Origin: Gymnopilus junonius
Taxonomy: Eukaryota > Basidiomycota > Agaricomycetes > Agaricales > Galerinaceae
DNA: 32,044 bases
Direction of reading: 5' to 3'
NCBI GenBank assembly: GCA_015501075.1
Contig: JADNYJ010000368.1
Coordinates: 1 to 32,044, forward strand
Each line of letters starts with the position of its first letter. Position 1 is the stretch's first letter. The notes under the pieces are model-generated. The model was not told where the DNA came from, searched no databases, and saw only the letters and a program-made list of their open reading frames with translations. The position numbers and the translations under genes are program-made. This document shows, piece after piece, positions 1 to 11,128 of this stretch.

Positions 1-1543
1 CATACTCAGCAACACGTTGAGCCGAAACAACGGACGAGCATGAGCGCGCACAGCGGAATATTCATCCATACAACTGAGTATATGCGTATACGACACCGAT
101 AGTAGTGACGAGTCTTTGCTTTAGTACCAAGGGCAAACAGCCAGGAAGACCAAGCGAGTCCGTAGATATGAAATAATAGAAATATAAGCAGGATAACAGA
201 ATGAGAGGAATTCATATCACCAGAAGACCCAAGACAAGCGAACGCCGAGCATTATGGCTTAGGCTGTGATCAACAGACCCCACTGGTGCTGATCGGCGGA
301 AAGAAAGAACAGCGGCTTGCCGTGCGCAGAAGAAGTCCGGTCTAGCCATCCGTGATCTGTCCCATCAATCCAATGAAAATGCTTGCGTTCGAATCCAGCG
401 TAGCAGATTATCCTCGAACGCTTTCACTACAAAGGAAAGGTATATTCTCAAAGAATTTATAAATAGATGAAACTCAGATTATAATAAGAAGAAGAACAAC
501 GTCAAGAAGCCAAGTTAAGACAAAAGTTACACAATTCAGCAGCCTGATTAAAGGATTTCCAGTCGTTCCAGAAATAAGCATGAAAAAGAAAAGCCAAAAA
601 AGATGTATATACCATAGAGTACGTTGAAAAGATAAATTGAGTATTTGATCTTGCGAAACGAGGCTTCTCGACCAAGAAGGCGTTCTTCAATGGTTAAATT
701 TCTTTCGGGTCGGCGACTGGTCAGTGCTTCTGAATCCTCTTTGCAGCAATTCGAGAAGTAATCTCCGTAACTCATGATGCAAGCCACTCGACAAGCTGTA
801 AACGAGCTGGGTATAGGGATTGGTTATGCCTGAAGGCAGATCGAACGTCAGAGGTTTAAATTAGTGTACACAGGATAAAGCTCTTACAAGCACATCGTAC
901 TCCCATTCCTCCTCTACTGCTATAATTGACAACCTTAATCTTTCATTCAAGTATCAGTAAATACTCGATGTCGAACAATAGAAGATCATACAAAGAAAAT
1001 CCTGTTTGTCATTTTCGCCTAGTAAGTCACGGCGAGTCGTGTATTCCTGCTGCATTTACTGATATCGACGGAATCCTTTCCAGCGTAGGAACGTTGTGAC
1101 CGTTAGAGAATCTGATGACTGTATTGGTTACTCGTCAGCAGCGTCTTAGGTAAATATGAAATCTCACCTTTTCCGCATTAAACTCCCAAGGAAGATCACT
1201 GCAAGCCAGAAAACAAGATAAGGATGTGGTGCACACGCCGAACGGAGGAAGGATGCTTGGAGGGAATTGACAAAACGCAACCCACCTTTTCAATAAACGC
1301 AAGGCACTTGAGTGATCGAGCGTTAAAAGAAGGGGTTGCATGGCGATGACGTCAGAGCACAAATACTACGACTGTCCTGAGGACTGCTGTAACTCCTATG
1401 GTGCATAGTATGAGCAGGAATAAACTCAAAGGGTGATGTACATCATAATTGAGCACGAAATAAATCCGTAATGACTGGTACCAAGACTAGAAAAAAAAGA
1501 ATGCGCATACATAAATTCCATCCAGTTTTCAGGATTACTTCAG
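1..1543. other. Left flank without a supported gene
   Basis: I see no gene I can support here. Two short minus-strand open frames (6-215 and 548-787) encode hydrophobic stretches, for example 'VILLIFLLFHIYGLAWSSW', which could be membrane-spanning exons, but neither shows a convincing start, splice context or family motif. The right end abuts the 3' end of the first kinase copy. The sequence is AT-rich with no obvious tandem or inverted repeat. Confidence 0.5.
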
Positions 1544-2954
1544 TCACGTTCATGATACTTGAACCATGGATATGTACAATTTCCGCAGCGCTAGGCCGTA
1601 ACGTGGGGTCTAGGATTAATATTTTCTTCAGCAGCGCGATCAGCAAGTCTACATCTGCTTCATCGGAACAAGCCAGGCATACACGCTCCGACAGGTCGCC
1701 CACCACGCATTTGCACTATTGGGTGATACCTCGGGCGGATTACTTAGTTGGCATGCCAATTTTCCCATCCCGGTGGTAAGACGTCTGCCATTTCGACCAT
1801 GGCATATGGAACGGGTTTCATCGAGAAGAGTGCTGAGCCAACGACAATTTCAAAAATCTACGAGCAGATAGTCAAGAGGCGGAAAATAAGCAAGTTATGT
1901 AGACGCATACCGCTGTGCATAGGGCCCAAATGTCAGCCGAAGGCTCGATGGTTGGGTTCTCATCCATCTCGATGTTAAATGAAAAGGCAACTTCAGGTGG
2001 GCAGACTACCCTCGCACATTGGAAGACTGGGGACGAAGTGCCTATTTCATGAGCTTCCAAGTTCGTACTGTGTTATTAATGTAAATTTGAAGTGAATCAG
2101 AAACGGAAACATACCGGCACCAAAGTCCAACAGCTTCATCCTAGGAGGATCTGACGGAGCGAGCGTTGTGTAGTATGAAGTGATATCACACTGTTCGACT
2201 ACATAAGGAGGCAATGCCGATGTTTGATGTACATCGGACGTAGTCAGAACGATGGTAACGTTGTACGGACTGAGCTCCTGCATGATGTCTTCTGGGGTCT
2301 GCTCGCCAGTTGCGGGAAAGCGACACCTATGATTCCGACATGAAGATCTGGGTGATGATGAGAATAACAATTTAAATAGAAGAAAAAGAGTATATCACCG
2401 TGAACTATCCCTGCCGCATGTAAACCCGCGACAGCTTGGACGAGTCCGTACGCAGCAGATCTGCGCCAACTCATAGAGCGAGTTCGGCTTCGAAGGGATA
2501 CGATGGGGACAACGACATCAGTGACTAACACAGAGTGGATACCGTTTGGACTGTGGAGAGTAAAATGATCCAAAACATTCAAATAATGGGACTCTTCGCT
2601 GTGAGTTGATTGTATTCGGGAGACCGCCTCGAGCATCTCAGCTTCTTTGAATTGTACAGCTGCAGATGTAGTGATTTTAACAGCAATGAATTCCTTGCTT
2701 AAATCTGTCTTTTACGCAAGCCAAACTGTCGAGTAAGATCCGTGGCCCAACTTGTGCATGATCCTGTACCGACATGAGTCATTGGAAGTAGACGAGCTGA
2801 GAAAGTCGCCAATAGTAATAGGGTGATAACCACCAGGACTATACCGGTACATCTCCTCTGTAGTCTGCAAGGAGGTGAAGTGGAAGTCATCAGGTTCTAA
2901 ACTGGGTGATACAGACGCCATGGAGGTAGCTGCAGAAGATGTAAATGGACGCAT
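1544..2954 (-). pseudogene. SRPK-like Ser/Thr protein kinase, copy 1 (decayed)
   Basis: This is the left copy of a tandem kinase pair. In order from the start at 2954 it shows the SRPK-style N-terminus 'YSPGGYHPITIGDFL', the glycine loop 'LGHGSYSTVWLA', the VAVK lysine segment ('FIAVKI'), the catalytic-loop region around 2340-2400, 'DFGAG' as the DFG motif, 'ADIWALC' (usually ADIWALG) and a subdomain XI-like 'LLKKILILDPTLRPSAAEIV'. Likely introns are 2348-2398 and one starting GTATGTTTCC after DFGAG. Damage seen: a TAA at 2712-2714 directly after 'VWLA', four one-base losses relative to copy 2 (all in or next to short homopolymers), loss of the Gly codon in HGD, and Asn replaced by Ile in 'HVGN' (usual Mg-binding Asn). 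SRPKs phosphorylate SR splicing proteins, and the family is highly expanded in agaricomycetes. The frame losses could be sequencing errors, but the stop and the loop substitutions are not explained that way. Probably a pseudogene. Confidence 0.8.
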
Positions 2955-3098
2955 CTAAATGCTCTGGTTCCTGGTTACTTACATAAGCCCGAGATATTTG
3001 TAAACGGGCACGTCAAAATTGACACTCGAGTCGTGTTGTAGCCTAAGACAATGAAATATAATGAAAATGAATTATTGCATAGGAGGAAATACTAATAT

Positions 3099-4507
3099 TC
3101 AAGTCGAGTATTTGAACCATGGGTCGTCTACAATCTCCACCGCGGAACACCGTAAAGCAGGGTCGAGGGCCAGTATCTTTCTGAGCAGTGCACTCAACAT
3201 GTCTGCGTCCGCATCGTCTGTACAAGTCCGGCGTACACGTTCTCGGCAAGATACCTACCACTCATCTGAACTAGTTGGCGATACCCCGGGAGGATCAGAA
3301 AGATTGGCGTACCAGTTCTCCCATCCCGGTGGCAAAACGTCCGCCACTTTTAACATTGCGTATGGAAGGGATGTTAAATAAAAGATTGGTGACCCAGTGA
3401 CAATTTCGAAAATCTATGACCATATTGACTCATAAGAGGAGCAATAAGAGGGTTACACAGGACGTACCGCGGTACCAAGTGCCCAAATGTCGGCTGCAGG
3501 GTCAATGGTGGGGTTTTCGACTTTCTCGACCTTAATAGCAAAAGCCACTGCAGGTGCCAGAGCTATCCACGCGCACTGAAAGCTTGGTGACGGGGTGCCT
3601 ACATTATGGGCTTTAAATCGTGTTAATACAAATTTGGAATAAATTAGGACAGGGAATTTGCCAGCGCCGAAGTCCAATACCTTGGTCAGAGGGGGATCTG
3701 ATGAAGCGAGCTTCAAATAGTATGCAGTGATATTACACGGCATAACTACGTAAGAGGGAAGTGACGCCGTCTGGTGTACTGCAGTTGTTGGTAGGACAAT
3801 GGTGAGCTCGTATGGACTGAGCTCTTGCATGACGACTTCCGGGTCCTGATCTGAGAGCTGCGGGAAAGCAAAGCCCAGATTACCAACATGAAGATTTGAA
3901 CGAGGATTAGTAGGGGGAGATTCAACCTCGAAATAAAGATATTACCTCCATGGACTATCCCCGCCGCATGCAAATCGGCGATGGCTTGGACAAGGCCGTG
4001 TGTTGTAGCTCTGCGCCAAGGCCCGGGGCAACGCGTTTGAAGAGTGAAAATAGGAACAACAATGTCAGTCATCAAGACAGAATGGGAACCATTTGGACCT
4101 TCCAAGGTAAAATGGTCCAAGAGCGCCAAAGAACCAGGCCTTTGTTCACTATTCGATTGCACCTGGCGAGAGGCGGCCTCCAGCATAGCGGCCTCCAAGG
4201 ATTGTCCAACTTCAGCCATTGTGATTTTCACAGCAACGAAGCTATTGCTCGAATCAGTCTTCTGGGCTAGCCAAACCGTCGAATAGGACCCATAGCCTAG
4301 CTTGTGCATGATCCTGTACCGACATGAGTCATTGGTGCCAAGGATGTCGCCAATAGCAATTGGGTGATAACCACCAGGAATATACTGGGGTATTTCCTCC
4401 GTAGAGTCCATAGAACAGAAGTGAAAATCATTGAGCGTTAGATTGGGCGACGCCGACGCCATGGAAGTAGCTGCAAAAGGGACACGGATGGGACAAACAT
4501 GCCGCAT
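3099..4507 (-). pseudogene. SRPK-like Ser/Thr protein kinase, copy 2 (probably decayed)
   Basis: This is the right copy of the tandem pair, more intact than copy 1. From the start at 4507 (or the internal 'MASASPNL') it shows 'YIPGGYHPIAIGDIL', the glycine loop 'LGYGSYSTVWLAQKTD', 'FVAVKI', the catalytic-loop exon 'LHVGNLGFAFPQL', 'DFGAG', 'ADIWALGTA', 'YAMLKVADVLPPGWENW', and the subdomain XI segment 'LLRKILALDPALRCSAVEI' ending in 'DDPWFKYST' and a TGA at 3099-3101. Three lesions are visible. The first intron (donor at 3945, branch CTAAT) has AA where copy 1 has the AG acceptor (3896-3897). The second intron has lost its GT donor (GCAAAT) and reads through in frame for 51 nt. A TAG at 3255-3257 replaces a Trp codon about 50 residues before the end. 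It could still be expressed as a truncated or altered kinase. A pseudogene is more likely. Confidence 0.75.
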
Positions 4508-4982
4508 CTCAAAATTTGAAGCCCAAGCTCGATCGAGGTGCTTTGATTACATAACATACCTACCCATTTCGACTGAAAATTGTCGGTTCATTCATGATTT
4601 CGATGCCTGAATCTACAAAAGACCGCAGTGGGTAAGATTGACCCTTTTTTCGGGAACGGGGAGTGAAGGGGAGTAAAGTGACAGAACACTGTCGATTTTA
4701 ATAGGTCTGAAAGCCCAGTCAAGTCCGAATGAAGGGAATAAAAGCGTGAAGCTCAACGATTATGCAACATATCCCTCGAAGAGTAAGTCAGTAGACAGAA
4801 GAAACTTCATCGCCGTAGTGTAAAGCGATATATATCTCGGCACTGGCAGTGCAGAATGGCTATAGGGTCGTCCGATTATAACCGAATTTCTGACTCGATC
4901 AGGAGCGATAAAAAAGATTAGGAATCCCATTTCACTTGCACCTCATTCGTATACCACATCGACATCCTGCGCCTCAAGGACT
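4508..4982. other. Intergenic region between kinase copy 2 and the acetyltransferase
   Basis: This is the divergent promoter interval for the minus-strand kinase copy and the plus-strand GNAT gene. I see no open frame or repeat of note. The last 80 bases before the GNAT start are pyrimidine-rich, ending 'CCTCAAGGACT' before the ATG. Confidence 0.4.
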
Positions 4983-5524
4983 ATGTCAGAAACCACTATT
5001 CGTGATGCCACCCTCGCCGATCTCCCCCAAATCGTCGAGATCATGAACTACTACATCGAAAACACCATCATCTCATTACGCATGGAGCTCCTCACGGTGG
5101 ACAAGTATCAAGAAATATTCACCTTTGTCTGCACACAGAAACTTACATTCTTCGTTTCCGAAACCGACGGAAGAGTTACAGGATTCGCCTACGCGTCTGG
5201 ATTCCGTGCACCTGGATACCAAGGATATCGACATACCGCTGAGATCACTATATACGTCCATCATGAATACCACAATGGAGGGGTCGGTTCCCATCTCATG
5301 AACAACCTTATAGGCGAATAAAGAAACCAAGAAACCCGGATGCACCTGATATTAAGCAATTGCTGAGTATTATGTCGTTGAATGGAGAAGGGCCGGGGAA
5401 AGGGTATGGGTTGCGTGATTGGTATGGACGCTGGGGTTTTGTTCAAGTTGGACACTTGAAGAATGTAGGAAATAAGCACGGTAAATGGGTCGATGTTCTG
5501 ATAATGCAAGCGTCGTTGGAATAA
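4983..5524 (+). CDS. GNAT-family N-acetyltransferase (phosphinothricin acetyltransferase-like)
   Basis: The protein would transfer an acetyl group from acetyl-CoA to a small amine substrate. The N-terminus 'IRDATLADLPQIVEIMNYYI' is the standard opening of phosphinothricin/methionine-sulfoximine-type acetyltransferases. The acetyl-CoA region is 'AEITIYVHHEYHNGGVGSHL' (Q/RxxGxG-like 'NGGVGS'). The first frame closes at a TAA at 5319-5321. The expected C-terminal half ('DAPDIKQLLSIMSLNG', 'DWYGRWGFVQVGHLKNVGNK', 'GKWVDVLIMQASLE') continues in another frame to a TAA at 5522-5524. One extra T in the 'GAATAAAG' stretch would join the halves and give 180 residues, the normal family length. So this is either a one-base assembly error or a truncated gene. 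No intron can explain the break. It converges with the HAD phosphatase 75 bp downstream. The substrate cannot be told from sequence. Confidence 0.8.
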
Positions 5525-5598
5525 TTATATTGGTCGTTGAAAGAGGTTTGGGGATGGACGAAGGACAAAAAAGACACCGCACTCGTGATACAACAAGT

Positions 5599-6776
5599 TT
5601 AGAGTTCAAGATTGAATTTCAGACGACCGTCTTCGTCCTCTTCACATTTAACCTTCTCCATATTATCAACAATATAATGTGCACCACAACCTTCAATCTT
5701 CGACCGTTCGTGGCTGGTGCAGACGGCGATGACGGTAGCACCGCTAGCAACGCCGGCACGAATCCCACTGGGCGAATCTTCGAACACCACACAGCGAGAG
5801 GCGTCGTAACCGAGACATTCAGCAGCGAGAAGGAAGGGGTCAGGAGCCGGTTTTCCTGCCTTCAGACGATTGTCGTCGGCGGTGATGGTGACGGGAGGTG
5901 GCTTGATGCCAACGCGCTTCATGCAGCCGTAAGCTATAAATAAAATATAAGCAAAAGGGTAGGCGATGGAAATAGAGCAGGACATACCATAAGTCTTAGC
6001 TCCAGAAGTGGCGACGGCATATCGACCAGCGGGGATGGAATCAATCATTTTCCTGACACCAGGCAGGATACGGACAGAGCGATCTACGCCGGCAGCTTCG
6101 AGCTGCCACGCATCGAGAAAATGCTTTCGTGCCTTTTGGTTCGGCTCACTAGTGTCCAGAACCGCCTCCTCATCCTCAATCGCCTCGGCTAAGTCTTCCT
6201 CGTCATACACCCGCAGATGTGCGGCTAGGCTGAGCATATTGCGCAGTCGGGATCCAAAGGAGGCGCGGCGGACGTCAGAGGCAGTGAATGATGACGTTCG
6301 GGAATCAGGAGCGGAGGTGTCAGGGGTGAGATCAGGCGTGTCAGCAGTCGAACTGGCAACTGAGCTGGCTGCCTCTACAGGCGAACCAGAGGCGGATATA
6401 GGACTTTCGATAGTGCCACGGCCAGCAGGAACAAGATGACCATGAAGATCGTGAGCGTCGGCGAAGTACAAGATGGATTCCTCGAACCTCCCCACCTCCG
6501 TTCGATCTCGTGGTCCTTGAGATGAGGCTTGAATTGGGAGAGGTTGTCCACAGCGCGTCTACCATGGGTGGCGGCGATGACGTAGTCTGGTTCCTGCCCT
6601 ATATCTTTGGCGACTTTCGACCAGGCCGCCTCGACGGCGGCAATAGAGTCGGTCAAGGTACCGTCCTAAATTAACGTAAGAAGAAGCGTCCTGAGCTTAA
6701 GAGGAAAATGTAAATTCAAGTGGAAATTCACCATATCAAATAGAACGGCATCAGCGTAAAATATTTGAGTAGACAT
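5599..6776 (-). CDS. HAD-superfamily phosphatase (glycerol-1-phosphatase / 2-deoxyglucose-6-phosphatase type)
   Basis: A cytosolic sugar- or polyol-phosphate phosphatase of the yeast GPP/DOG type is likely. The exons are 6732-6776, 5988-6665 and 5599-5933, with introns of 66 and 54 nt. The first intron splits the catalytic motif between Met15 and Asp16 of 'LFDMDGTLTDS' (nucleophile D14, acid/base D16). Other HAD motifs seen are 'ATSGAKTY' (motif II), 'KAGKPAPDPF' (motif III Lys) and 'VVFEDSPSGIRAG' (motif IV). A Ser/Thr/Pro/Ala-rich insert of about 55 residues (roughly 98-155) interrupts the cap region and is absent from the short yeast enzymes. Near 6497 the frame breaks after 'LKDHEIE' and resumes at 'EVGRFEESILYF'. 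One additional A in that AA run restores a 352-codon reading frame exactly. Substrate preference (glycerol-3-phosphate or 2-deoxyglucose-6-phosphate) is not decidable here. Confidence 0.85.
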
Positions 6777-7750
6777 TATCGTAAGATTAATGAATAGTTG
6801 CACAGATGGTCGTGGTTGAAAAGAAAAGAGTGAAAAAAGGAGGTAGTTAGCCTAGACTTAAGTGATTCATGCAGTGGATAAAGGAGAAAATTTGAGTGGA
6901 GGCTATCGAAAAGTTAGAAACATGGTGTGGATATCTCTTTAAAACTCACCTAGGCCAGAAATTGTCAAAAATGACGTCGCGAGAGGATTTCCTAAACACC
7001 ATATGTTATTCGCTACAACTGCAGGGCTTTATTAAAGTTTTTCAAGTACCCTAGACACGAGTGGCGTCTGATTCCCATTGACAACCGTGGTGTTCAGAAT
7101 TCGCCCACGAGAGGGTCGACAATGTTGTCGGGAGACATGTCGTAGAATGCCACGCATCACGACTGGACCAGTGCGAACGAGATTGAGACATGTATGTTGT
7201 AGAGATGTGTGGTAAATGCACCTCTATAAGAAACCGCTTGTCGTAGAACATGTATTGAGTAGGACGAAACTCCAACTTGAATGCCAACTTGAACGCTTTT
7301 CCAAAGGCGTTCCAACTTCCAGGCAAACGTGGCCTCCAAAGATTTATAACCGTTCACCACTACATTTGAGGGCATGAAAATCAGAAATAACCGCAGACGG
7401 AGAACCGATTCGATGAGACAAAACACAAAAGGGTAACGGGCAACGCGCTGTGAGGATGGAAGAGCGCAGTACAAATTCTGGTTGAAGTTTGGTCACCCCT
7501 GTGACATCGCGTGACTTGAAACTTCTTGAAACAACGAATTACATATAAGTAAATTTAGAGCGACGTTGGACACCATATAGGATAAATTCTCTTTGGATGG
7601 ATGAACATATTTTTTCGCCTATGATCGGCAGTTACAAGCACTTGGAGAGATTCCAAGGACCCAGTGTCCACTCGTACCGCGACGTTTCACGTGCTGGGAG
7701 AGTGGTGGAATTGCCGGTTGTCAGTCACTGTCATGCTGGTGTGTCATGCC

Positions 7751-7769
7751 GAATGATTCTGAATCATTC
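7751..7769. repeat. Short palindrome (9-bp arms, 1-nt centre)
   Basis: GAATGATTC and GAATCATTC are exact reverse complements separated by a single T. A further half-copy, GAATGA, follows at about 7774. It lies about 330 bp upstream of the nitroreductase start, so it could be a dimeric transcription-factor site, but no function is shown. Confidence 0.6.
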
Positions 7770-8010
7770 AGAGTGAATGATGGACTTGCCTGCAGCGACC
7801 ACATTAACTCAGCCAAATCATCTCCTGATCATCTCTATCTCATTGATCAAACGGTAACGCGACCGCAGTCTATTTCGTCTGACTCCCTGACATGTATCTC
7901 TGCTTTAGTCATGCCTTTCACGTAAGTAAGTAAAAGGCTATGAAAGATTAGTGAGATAGACTAACAGTCGAGATAGTGGACGAGCATTATTTTTGGCTTC
8001 GACTGAAGTG

Positions 8011-8017
8011 TATAAAG
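8011..8017 (+). promoter_or_regulatory. TATA box of the nitroreductase gene
   Basis: TATAAAG lies about 80 nt upstream of the ATG at 8097, a normal spacing for a fungal TATA promoter with a short 5' UTR. Confidence 0.5.
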
Positions 8018-8096
8018 GGCTCCATGATGAAATCGATTTGAAGTAAAGGAATAGAAACGTCCCCACATCCTAAACAAGCTTACTTAGTAACCAGCA

Positions 8097-8836
8097 ATGC
8101 CATCCGCATACGAAGTTTCCTTCCTCGACGCTATCAAAATTCGTCGTTCTACCCTCACACTCGCTAAAGAGTCTCCCATCTCAGACGAGCGTATCGTTCA
8201 TATCGTCAAGCATGCTATCAAGTATGCGCCCTCTCCCTTCCACGTCCAGTCGTGCCGCGCTATTGTCCTTTTCGGCACTGAACACGATAAACTCTGGGAT
8301 TTTGGGCTGAAGCGAGCCAAGAAGTTTATGCCCCCTGAGGTCTTCGCGAGGTCCGAACCTAAGATTCAAGAATACAAAGCGGCGTATGGCACTGTATGTT
8401 TCTTTCACGTTTCTCCAAGGAATCTCCTGAAGCTTCATTCGTTACAGGTCCTGTTCTTCGAAGACACGGAAGCTGTCAAGAAATTTCCACAGCACCTTCA
8501 GGATCTTATCGCACAATTTCCGGAATGTTAGTGACTCACTAATTCTCAAGTTTTGGCTATTGACTAATGCCCAATATTGTAGGGAACGAACACTCTAATG
8601 GAATGAATCAGTTCATTGTCTGGACCGCCCTCGCAACGGAAGGTCTAGGTTGCAACTTGCAGCATTACCAACAAATGATTGGCAAGGACGTCGTTGAAGT
8701 GTGGAATGTACCGCAGACATGGTCGTTGCGGGCTCAACTAGTCTTTGGGAAGGCGACTGGCCCACCTCGAGGAGGTATCAACAAAGAATTTGCACCCTTC
8801 GACGATCGTATCTTTGTTTATGGGAAGAAGGATTGA
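8097..8836 (+). CDS. FRM2/HBN1-type nitroreductase family protein
   Basis: This is an FMN-dependent nitroreductase-like protein of the fungal FRM2/HBN1 group, linked in yeast to lipid signalling and oxidative-stress responses. The exons are 8097-8393, 8448-8526 and 8583-8836. Introns are 54 and 56 nt, and the second has a clear TGACTAATG branch site. The spliced product is 209 residues with no frame break. Family landmarks are the N-terminal 'FLDAIKIRRSTLTLAKESPI' (the R-R-S/T flavin-binding start), 'YAPSPFHVQSCRAIVLFG', and 'HSNGMNQFIVWTALATEGLG' followed by 'CNLQHYQ'. The C-terminus 'APFDDRIFVYGKKD' is typical. The length matches the family (about 190-210). The TATA box is at 8011. It stands alone with no obvious functional neighbour. 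Confidence 0.92.
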
Positions 8837-11128
8837 TTTTATAAATATTTGATTCTTTTCCGATGGCTATAATATTTACTAATTAATGACACATGTTCAG
8901 AATTTTGCTGTCAGGTACTCGTATGTATCCATGTAGATTTTATATGCATCCGGCTTGTTACTTGAATTCGCGTTCCAGAGTAGATAATTGCGAACTTAAC
9001 TTGCGAGTTTTGCTCACATTCACAACATTGATCGTACGAGCGTCGAAGCTTAATGGAAATCCTACCCAGTTACGAAGGAATGACATACCCCATTCGACAC
9101 TTCTCGTCCGCATTCCGAGAGAACGAGTTGAATAACAAAGAGAAAAGTACAGCTCTAAATTCATGCAGTTCCGCATTTACAGAATATAAATCCTTTTAGG
9201 AACTTATAAGGTGTGTATGTCAAAAAATCCGGGTATCATACTTGTGGGGAAAAGTGAATATAACGATCGAAGATCATTGCCATAGGATAGCGGTGATAAG
9301 GCTATGCCGGTCTCGTAATATGTTATTGCCCAGGCCTTAAAGTAACAAGAGGTACAGTCGAAGTTCTAAGCGCCCAGCCAGATTGCTGAATAATATTTGC
9401 CTTGGTCGTCCAAGGCGATGACGGATGGGCGATATCATCGGAACTTCGAGTAAGAAGATGGGGCGTGCACATTTCCAGATTTTCCACATGTCACATGCGT
9501 TTTCAACACACTTTCAACTGACCATTGTTCCTAAAATAAGTGCTGACGAAGACAACATCAACCAACTTTTATGTCGCGGCGGCGGCGGCATCGAGCCATT
9601 GTGGGCTCTCGCTGAGCTTGAAATTGGGTTATGTCAACGATCCGCGGGCCACACTTGGTGATCTTCTTTCTTTCTTCCCCCCATTGACCACCACGCCCCC
9701 TTCCTGAGTACTGGTCGAAAGAGCGACACTTCCATCTCGACTTTTGCCAATAGTTATCAGTCAGTTTTAAAGAAAACGGTGAGTGTACATCATTTCCGTG
9801 ATTAGAAGTCAAACTGATGGATTGTACAGTACCCGTATCCACAAAAGCAGTTTGATGTTCTCTGAATCAAGTCTCCAGCGCGCACCGCGCGTACGTGCTG
9901 TCCCTCTTCCGCCCATGGACGTGGACTATCATGACGCGGATGTGCTGCAACTTTCATTGAAGGAGAATCGCACCAATTCCCTTCCGCCCTCCCTCATTCT
10001 AAGTCCTTATCGTCCGGACGCAGCTGCTCTGGAACCCGCTCGTTCGAAGGGTCCCTTTGCAAAACCTTCGAATGCAAGACCCCATATCTCCATTGGAAAT
10101 GTTTCCGAACGTCGAGTTGTTTATCCTCAGCCTATGGGAGACATCAATTGGATCCCGGGAAGGAGAATTGGATAGCGGCGCGCCAGATCAACGCCTCCCA
10201 GGCAAACTCATATCATACCCAATTCTATTCTATGAAGACACGACAGTTACCGGAACGCGAAGTCTCCCTATCCTAGGGAAAGCAACCCAGTCTTTCCATC
10301 AACATCCAGTTGCAATCACGATTGCCTCTATATACCCCCGTATTGACTAAATCCTCTGATCCTACACTATGCTTAACAGAATGTAGAATTTCTCCCTTGA
10401 AGGTCCTAAATTCTGCAGTTCACTTCCCCACGCGGGTTCCATTCTATCCAAATCTGTCCCCTTTAATCGCATTGCTGTGTACCCTAGCGTTCCGCTTTTC
10501 ATTTATCAATGCTCATGTACCTTTCGTTCTGAAGGAGCGCGTTGTTCCCACTGAAATCTTGTAACCAACGGTAAGTGTAGTTTGATGGTTCCTTTCTCAA
10601 TACTAGCCAACTTTGAATGCCATGAGATCCAAGTGTTTCCGAGTACCTCGGTAAAATTTTTCACAACACGATGCTATCTATGCACGCAAAACTCACAGAC
10701 CAGCGCTGATAGTATTCCGGTCAGTCAATTACATCTCCTAATTAGGGTTAAATTTAATTCAACGTCTGATAGATTGTGTTTAAGAGTCAATGCTGTGGGA
10801 CAATTCCTTCTGCCCACGGACGAGAGATACGCCTCTGTTTAGTAGTGGGTCTGCCGGACTTAAAAGCATGTCGAGCAAGAGCTTTCACGTTTATCCCTCT
10901 CACTTTCTTCACCAATCCAAAGCCATGCAGTTAATTTGTCAATGCAAGTGCTGTCCTCAGGACCCCCCATGTAGGTGCATTGCTGTACAGCAACGAACCT
11001 CCACGTCTTACATTCGAATAGATATGTCCTTGATCAAATTTCCGTCGCCAAGTGTATACGTTACGAATATTTCCCCAAGGGCCGTACTTAACAAACATGA
11101 TCGACTCGACGTAGAAAACACGGCTTGC
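8837..11128. other. Gene-poor stretch with one weak gene candidate
   Basis: There is no confident gene in these 2.3 kb. The best candidate is an open frame from an ATG at 9854 to about 10173 ('MFSESSLQRAPRVRAVPLPP...'). It is preceded by a plausible 5'-UTR intron, with a GTGAGT donor at about 9780 and a TACAG acceptor at about 9830. It has no motif I recognise, and later frames to 10565 do not join convincingly. A short CGG repeat lies near 9580. A minus-strand fragment around 8958-9176 ('WGMSFLRNWVGFPLSFDART') is also unassigned. Confidence 0.35.

Larger units (their letters stand above)
6777..8096. other. Intergenic region upstream of the HAD phosphatase and nitroreductase
   Basis: This is the shared upstream region of two divergent genes. 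A minus-strand open frame at 7157-7474 lacks any recognisable motif, and I do not call it. It holds a near-perfect palindrome at 7751-7769 and a TATA box at 8011-8017, both listed separately. Confidence 0.4.

Noticed and set aside
340..410. tRNA-like B-box (GTTCGAATCC near 382)
   Set aside because: No matching T-stem, no A-box at the right distance and no cloverleaf can be drawn.
3950..4286. Plus-strand ORFs across kinase copy 2
   Set aside because: Antisense to clear kinase motifs.
5485..6439. Plus-strand frames at 5485-5943 and 6008-6439
   Set aside because: They lie antisense to the HAD phosphatase exons and have no motifs; they are shadows of its codon pattern.
7051..7474. Minus-strand ORFs upstream of the nitroreductase
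   Set aside because: No recognisable motif, no splice support and weak coding character.
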